27,248 nt of DNA from Anaerovibrio sp. (lineage in GTDB: Bacteria > Bacillota > Negativicutes > Selenomonadales > Selenomonadaceae). The position numbers were made by a program, and so were the translations under genes. Below are positions 25,463-27,248 of the stretch, one piece after another. The stretch lies in assembly GCA_016302095.1 (NCBI GenBank), contig JAEDOE010000001.1:1-27248 (forward strand), in the 5' to 3' direction. The notes under the pieces are model-generated. The model ran no database searches, was not told where the DNA came from, and saw only the letters and a program-made list of their open reading frames with translations. Each line of letters starts with the position of its first letter. Positions within the stretch are counted from its first letter, which is position 1.

Positions 25463-26080
25463 TCACTCTTTTTCCTTGCCGCCTGACCAAAAGCCATCCT
25501 CATTCTGGCTGATGCTTACAGCATCCCAGCTCATGCGGAAAAATACCTCATACCAGTCAGGCTGGGGATGGTTGCCCCAAATCATATCGCCAAATAAAAG
25601 CCCTGTAAGAGGCATAGAAAAATAACTCAGGATGGCAATCGGAGCTACCGGCTTGATAAGCCCCTCCCGCTGCCCCCGATAAACAAACTCATACAAAGGC
25701 TCATAAAAAACATATACCTGCTCCAGAGCCAGCTGCTGGCTCTGCATGGACGCCAAAAACTGCTCATGGACAAGAAATTTGTCACTGTGCTCCTGCCCCA
25801 GCTTAATCAGCCGCCGATAATACTCCCTGAAGCATTCCTTAACCGGCTGGTCCATATCGAACCCCTCCGCCAGATAATGGCAGATAAATTTCTCCGTGTA
25901 CTCATACACCTCCCTCAAAAGCTGCTCCTTGCTGGAAAAATACACATACATGGTAGCCTGGGGCACACCTGACTTTTTTGCCAGCTTGGACATGCTGATG
26001 CCATCCAGTCCGCCATCAGCAATCAAGGCAATGGCTGCCTCAAATATTGCTTTTTTCTTATCCTCACTTTGTCTGCGCAT
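25463..26080 (-). CDS. TetR family transcriptional regulator
   Basis: One-component repressor with an N-terminal helix-turn-helix and a ligand-binding C-terminal domain. The 205-residue protein has the HTH at residues about 10-55 (FEAAIALIADGGLDGISMSKLAK, then GVPQATMYVYFSSKEQLL), a good match to the family. The ligand domain is aromatic rich and cannot be assigned to an inducer. I chose the ATG at 26080 (MRRQSEDKKK) because AAGGA lies 8 nt upstream and the HTH starts at the usual distance. An ATG at 26122 in frame has no ribosome binding site at useful spacing. Its promoter has an 18-bp inverted repeat in the spacer, so it probably represses itself. Possible targets are the downstream TVP38-acyltransferase genes, by readthrough, and the divergent corA. 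Confidence 0.92.
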   Translation of the reverse strand: MRRQSEDKKKAIFEAAIALIADGGLDGISMSKLAKKSGVPQATMYVYFSSKEQLLREVYEYTEKFICHYLAEGFDMDQPVKECFREYYRRLIKLGQEHSDKFLVHEQFLASMQSQQLALEQVYVFYEPLYEFVYRGQREGLIKPVAPIAILSYFSMPLTGLLFGDMIWGNHPQPDWYEVFFRMSWDAVSISQNEDGFWSGGKEKE

Positions 26081-26155
26081 AATAAAATCCTTTTCTGCCG
26101 CTGTCCCGGTCACAGCAGCCATGACATGAACAGCTATCCCCTGCTCACTGCTTAA

Positions 26156-26184
26156 ATTATAACCGATTGTTCAGTCGGTGTCAA
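26156..26184 (-). promoter_or_regulatory. tetR promoter with embedded operator
   Basis: On the minus strand, a perfect-consensus promoter: TTGACA (26184-26179), 17 bp, TATAAT (26161-26156). The spacer is an inverted repeat, seen on the plus strand at 26162-26179 with half-sites ACCGATTGT and TCAGTCGGT (7 of 9 positions symmetrical). A dimeric TetR protein bound there would block RNA polymerase, so autorepression is likely. Confidence 0.82.
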
Positions 26185-26220
26185 TCTATGTAAAATTTAT
26201 ATAATCCCGCCATAAAAAGA

Positions 26221-26250
26221 TTGACTAAGATGCGCTGGTGGTAGTAATAT
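26221..26250 (+). promoter_or_regulatory. Likely corA promoter
   Basis: TTGACT (26221-26226), an 18-bp spacer and TAATAT (26245-26250). It predicts a transcript start near 26257 and a leader of about 250 nt. The -35 box lies about 40 bp from the tetR operator. A lone TATAAT at 26200-26205 has no matching -35. Confidence 0.55.
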
Positions 26251-26299
26251 TTGTATGGCAAAAAATTATTGCACGATTGTATATTGCGAGGTGAAAACA

Positions 26300-26404
26300 A
26301 TGGACGCAGGCCCTGAACCCCAGGACAAACCAAAATTAAATAGGGAGACTGTATCTATTGCCCCGCAGCATATAATGCATATAAAGGTTATGTGTACTGC
26401 GTAA
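26300..26404 (+). CDS. Leader ORF of corA, 34 codons, acidic/proline-rich start
   Basis: Short ORF in the corA leader, with ATG at 26300 and TAA at 26402-26404. It has a good ribosome binding site, GAGGTG, about 6 nt upstream. The peptide starts MDAGPEPQDKPK: five of residues 2-9 are Asp, Glu or Pro, and another Pro is at position 11. Such N-termini are known to destabilise translating ribosomes at low Mg2+ in the Salmonella/E. coli leader peptide MgtL, and a leader ORF (corL) is known upstream of Salmonella corA. The rest, about 22 residues, is not recognisable. Codons 15-21 form the 5' strand of a long-range stem with the corA translation start region, and codons 22-34 form a second hairpin, so translation would reshape the leader RNA. 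A regulatory rather than functional peptide is likely. Confidence 0.65.
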   Translation: MDAGPEPQDKPKLNRETVSIAPQHIMHIKVMCTA

Positions 26405-26499
26405 TCTATGGGCGGTTGCTATGTGCCGGGCGAGAAGCATTTGCCAGGCACATGGCAATCCTGCATGGCGATGGATAGAGTCTCCGTAACGAAAGGAGA
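26344..26499 (+). ncRNA. Structured corA leader with a Shine-Dalgarno switch
   Basis: Three helices can be drawn. P1: GGAGACTGTATCTATTGCC (26344-26362) with GGCGATGGATAGAGTCTCC (26467-26485), 18 of 19 pairs with two G-U. P2: 26364-26375 with 26388-26401, 12 pairs and a 2-nt bulge. P3: 26414-26427 with 26447-26460, 14 pairs including two G-U, topped by a short GGC/GCC stem. Together they form a closed three-way junction. Alternatively, TCTCC (26481-26485), the 3' end of P1, can pair with GGAGA (26495-26499), the corA Shine-Dalgarno, over a 9-nt loop. P1 and the masking hairpin exclude each other. I find none of the conserved sequences of the M-box, yybP-ykoY, NiCo, cobalamin or ydaO riboswitches. 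Folding was done by eye. Confidence 0.75.
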
Positions 26500-26508
26500 A
26501 CCATCACT

Positions 26509-27248
26509 ATGCTGAAGATTTACAAATCTTTGGAAACCGGACCATTGCAGGAGCTGAGCCTGAAAACCCTTGAAAGCGGTGCCTGGATTAACATCGTGGA
26601 CCCTACCCCCTATGAGCTGAAGGTGGTAGGCAACCTGACCGAGGTTGAGCCTGATTTTCTCCGCTCCGCCCTGGATGATGAGGAGCGTTCCCATATTGAC
26701 ATTGAGGACGACAGCGTGATGATTTTGACCAATGTGCCGGTGGTACGGGACGAAGGCAGCTACGATACCCTGCCGCTTGCCATCATCGTCACCGAGGACT
26801 ACATCATCACAGTCTGCCTGGAGGAAACCCCGGTGCTTTCCTATTTTAACGAAAAAAGTGCCCGCTTCTTCCGCACCTTCAAAAAGACACGTTTTCTTTT
26901 CCAGATACTTTATCGCAGTGCCACCTTCTATCTCCGCTACCTGCGCCAGATCAGCAAGCAGTCTGACGAGATAGAGAGCAAGCTGCGCCATTCCATGAAG
27001 AACCGGGAAATTCTGAAGCTTCTGGAACTGCAAAAAGCACTGACCTTCTTCAACGCCTCCCTGCGTTCCAATGGTGCCGTACTGGAAAAGCTCATGCGGC
27101 TCCGCACCACCACCTCCATGCAGCCAATGCTGAAATACTACGAGGAAGACGAGGATTTGCTGGAGGATGTCATCATCGAGAACAAGCAGGCACGGGAAAT
27201 GGTAGAGATGTACAGCAAGATTCTGGCCCGGCTGGCAGATACCTTTTC
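26509..27248 (+). CDS. corA: CorA family Mg2+ transporter, C-terminus cut by window edge
   Basis: Pentameric divalent cation channel, mainly Mg2+ (some members Co2+ or Ni2+). The first 246 codons are visible: the cytoplasmic alpha/beta domain (AWINIVDPTPYELKVV, DDEERSHIDIEDDSVMILTNVPV, TLPLAIIVTEDYIITVCLEE) and the long stalk helix (about 140 to the edge), rich in charged residues. The two membrane segments and the GMN selectivity motif lie beyond the window, so they cannot be checked. The ATG at 26509 has AAAGGAGAA with about 9 nt spacing. This ribosome binding site can be masked by the leader. It is the only long gene on the plus strand and is divergent from tetR. Confidence 0.92.
   Translation, partial: MLKIYKSLETGPLQELSLKTLESGAWINIVDPTPYELKVVGNLTEVEPDFLRSALDDEERSHIDIEDDSVMILTNVPVVRDEGSYDTLPLAIIVTEDYIITVCLEETPVLSYFNEKSARFFRTFKKTRFLFQILYRSATFYLRYLRQISKQSDEIESKLRHSMKNREILKLLELQKALTFFNASLRSNGAVLEKLMRLRTTTSMQPMLKYYEEDEDLLEDVIIENKQAREMVEMYSKILARLADTF

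Noticed and set aside
26112..26129. Five-codon ORF (MSWLL) before tetR with an AGGGG upstream
   Set aside because: Too short to judge by eye. It could be chance, and no structure around it supports attenuation.
26257..26508. Known metal riboswitch (M-box, NiCo, yybP-ykoY) or c-di-GMP riboswitch in the corA leader
   Set aside because: None of the conserved core sequences I know for these families is present. Fragments such as GGACGCA and GGACAAACC resemble pieces of a c-di-GMP aptamer but are in the wrong order and context. A covariance-model search would settle it.
26419..27033. Minus-strand open frame of about 200 codons opposite corA
   Set aside because: The plus strand encodes a recognisable CorA with a ribosome binding site. 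The reverse frame lacks both and also covers the structured leader.
1..27248. CRISPR arrays, insertion sequences, tRNA or rRNA genes, phage genes
   Set aside because: No regularly spaced repeats, transposase or integrase reading frames, tRNA-like cloverleaf or rRNA sequence was found. The window is a compact core chromosome region with a small accessory block at the right.

Overview
The window looks like chromosome from a Negativicutes bacterium (diderm Firmicutes, perhaps near Selenomonas, Mitsuokella or Megamonas). This is an inference from gene order, strong AGGAGG-type ribosome binding sites, consensus sigma-A-like promoters, a full minCDE set and the protein sequences; no rRNA or other marker is present. 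Apart from the last gene and its leader, everything is on the minus strand, so the functional reading order runs from high to low coordinates.

From right to left: (1) 26162-27248 (+) holds the start of a CorA-type Mg2+ transporter gene behind a long, strongly structured leader. The leader contains a 34-codon ORF whose N-terminus is rich in Asp, Glu and Pro. (2) 23488-26184 (-) is a small accessory block: an autoregulated-looking TetR gene with an 18-bp operator inside a perfect-consensus promoter, a TVP38/VTT membrane protein, and an Acyltransferase_3 membrane protein. (3) 15794-23369 (-) is a cell-shape and division cluster: maf, radC, mreB, mreC, mreD, mrdA (PBP2), minC, minD, minE. (4) 10438-15665 (-) is rodA, a radical SAM/B12-type protein (TIGR03960 family), its partner DUF2344 protein (TIGR03936 family) and an RNase E/G. 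(5) 1-10414 (-) is the classical rpsB-tsf-pyrH-frr translation block, followed by a PASTA-like small protein, a 2[4Fe-4S] ferredoxin, and the isoprenoid/envelope block uppS-cdsA-dxr-rseP-ispG-proS. proS is cut by the left edge.

The genes form a coherent growth unit. Dxr and IspG make isoprenoid precursors and UppS makes the undecaprenyl carrier. CdsA makes CDP-diacylglycerol. RodA, PBP2 and MreBCD build the lateral wall, MinCDE places the septum, and RpsB, EF-Ts, RRF, ProS and RNase G serve translation and RNA turnover.

Transcription seems to be divided by intrinsic terminators. At three of them (before pyrH, rodA and maf) the promoter of the next gene is embedded in the terminator itself. 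TTG starts are unusually frequent.

The most interesting item is the corA leader. A 19-nt long-range stem and a hairpin that masks the corA Shine-Dalgarno compete for the same TCTCC segment, and the leader ORF runs through the 5' strand of the long-range stem. This suggests Mg2+-dependent control through translation of the leader peptide, similar in logic to enterobacterial mgtL/corL but different in sequence.
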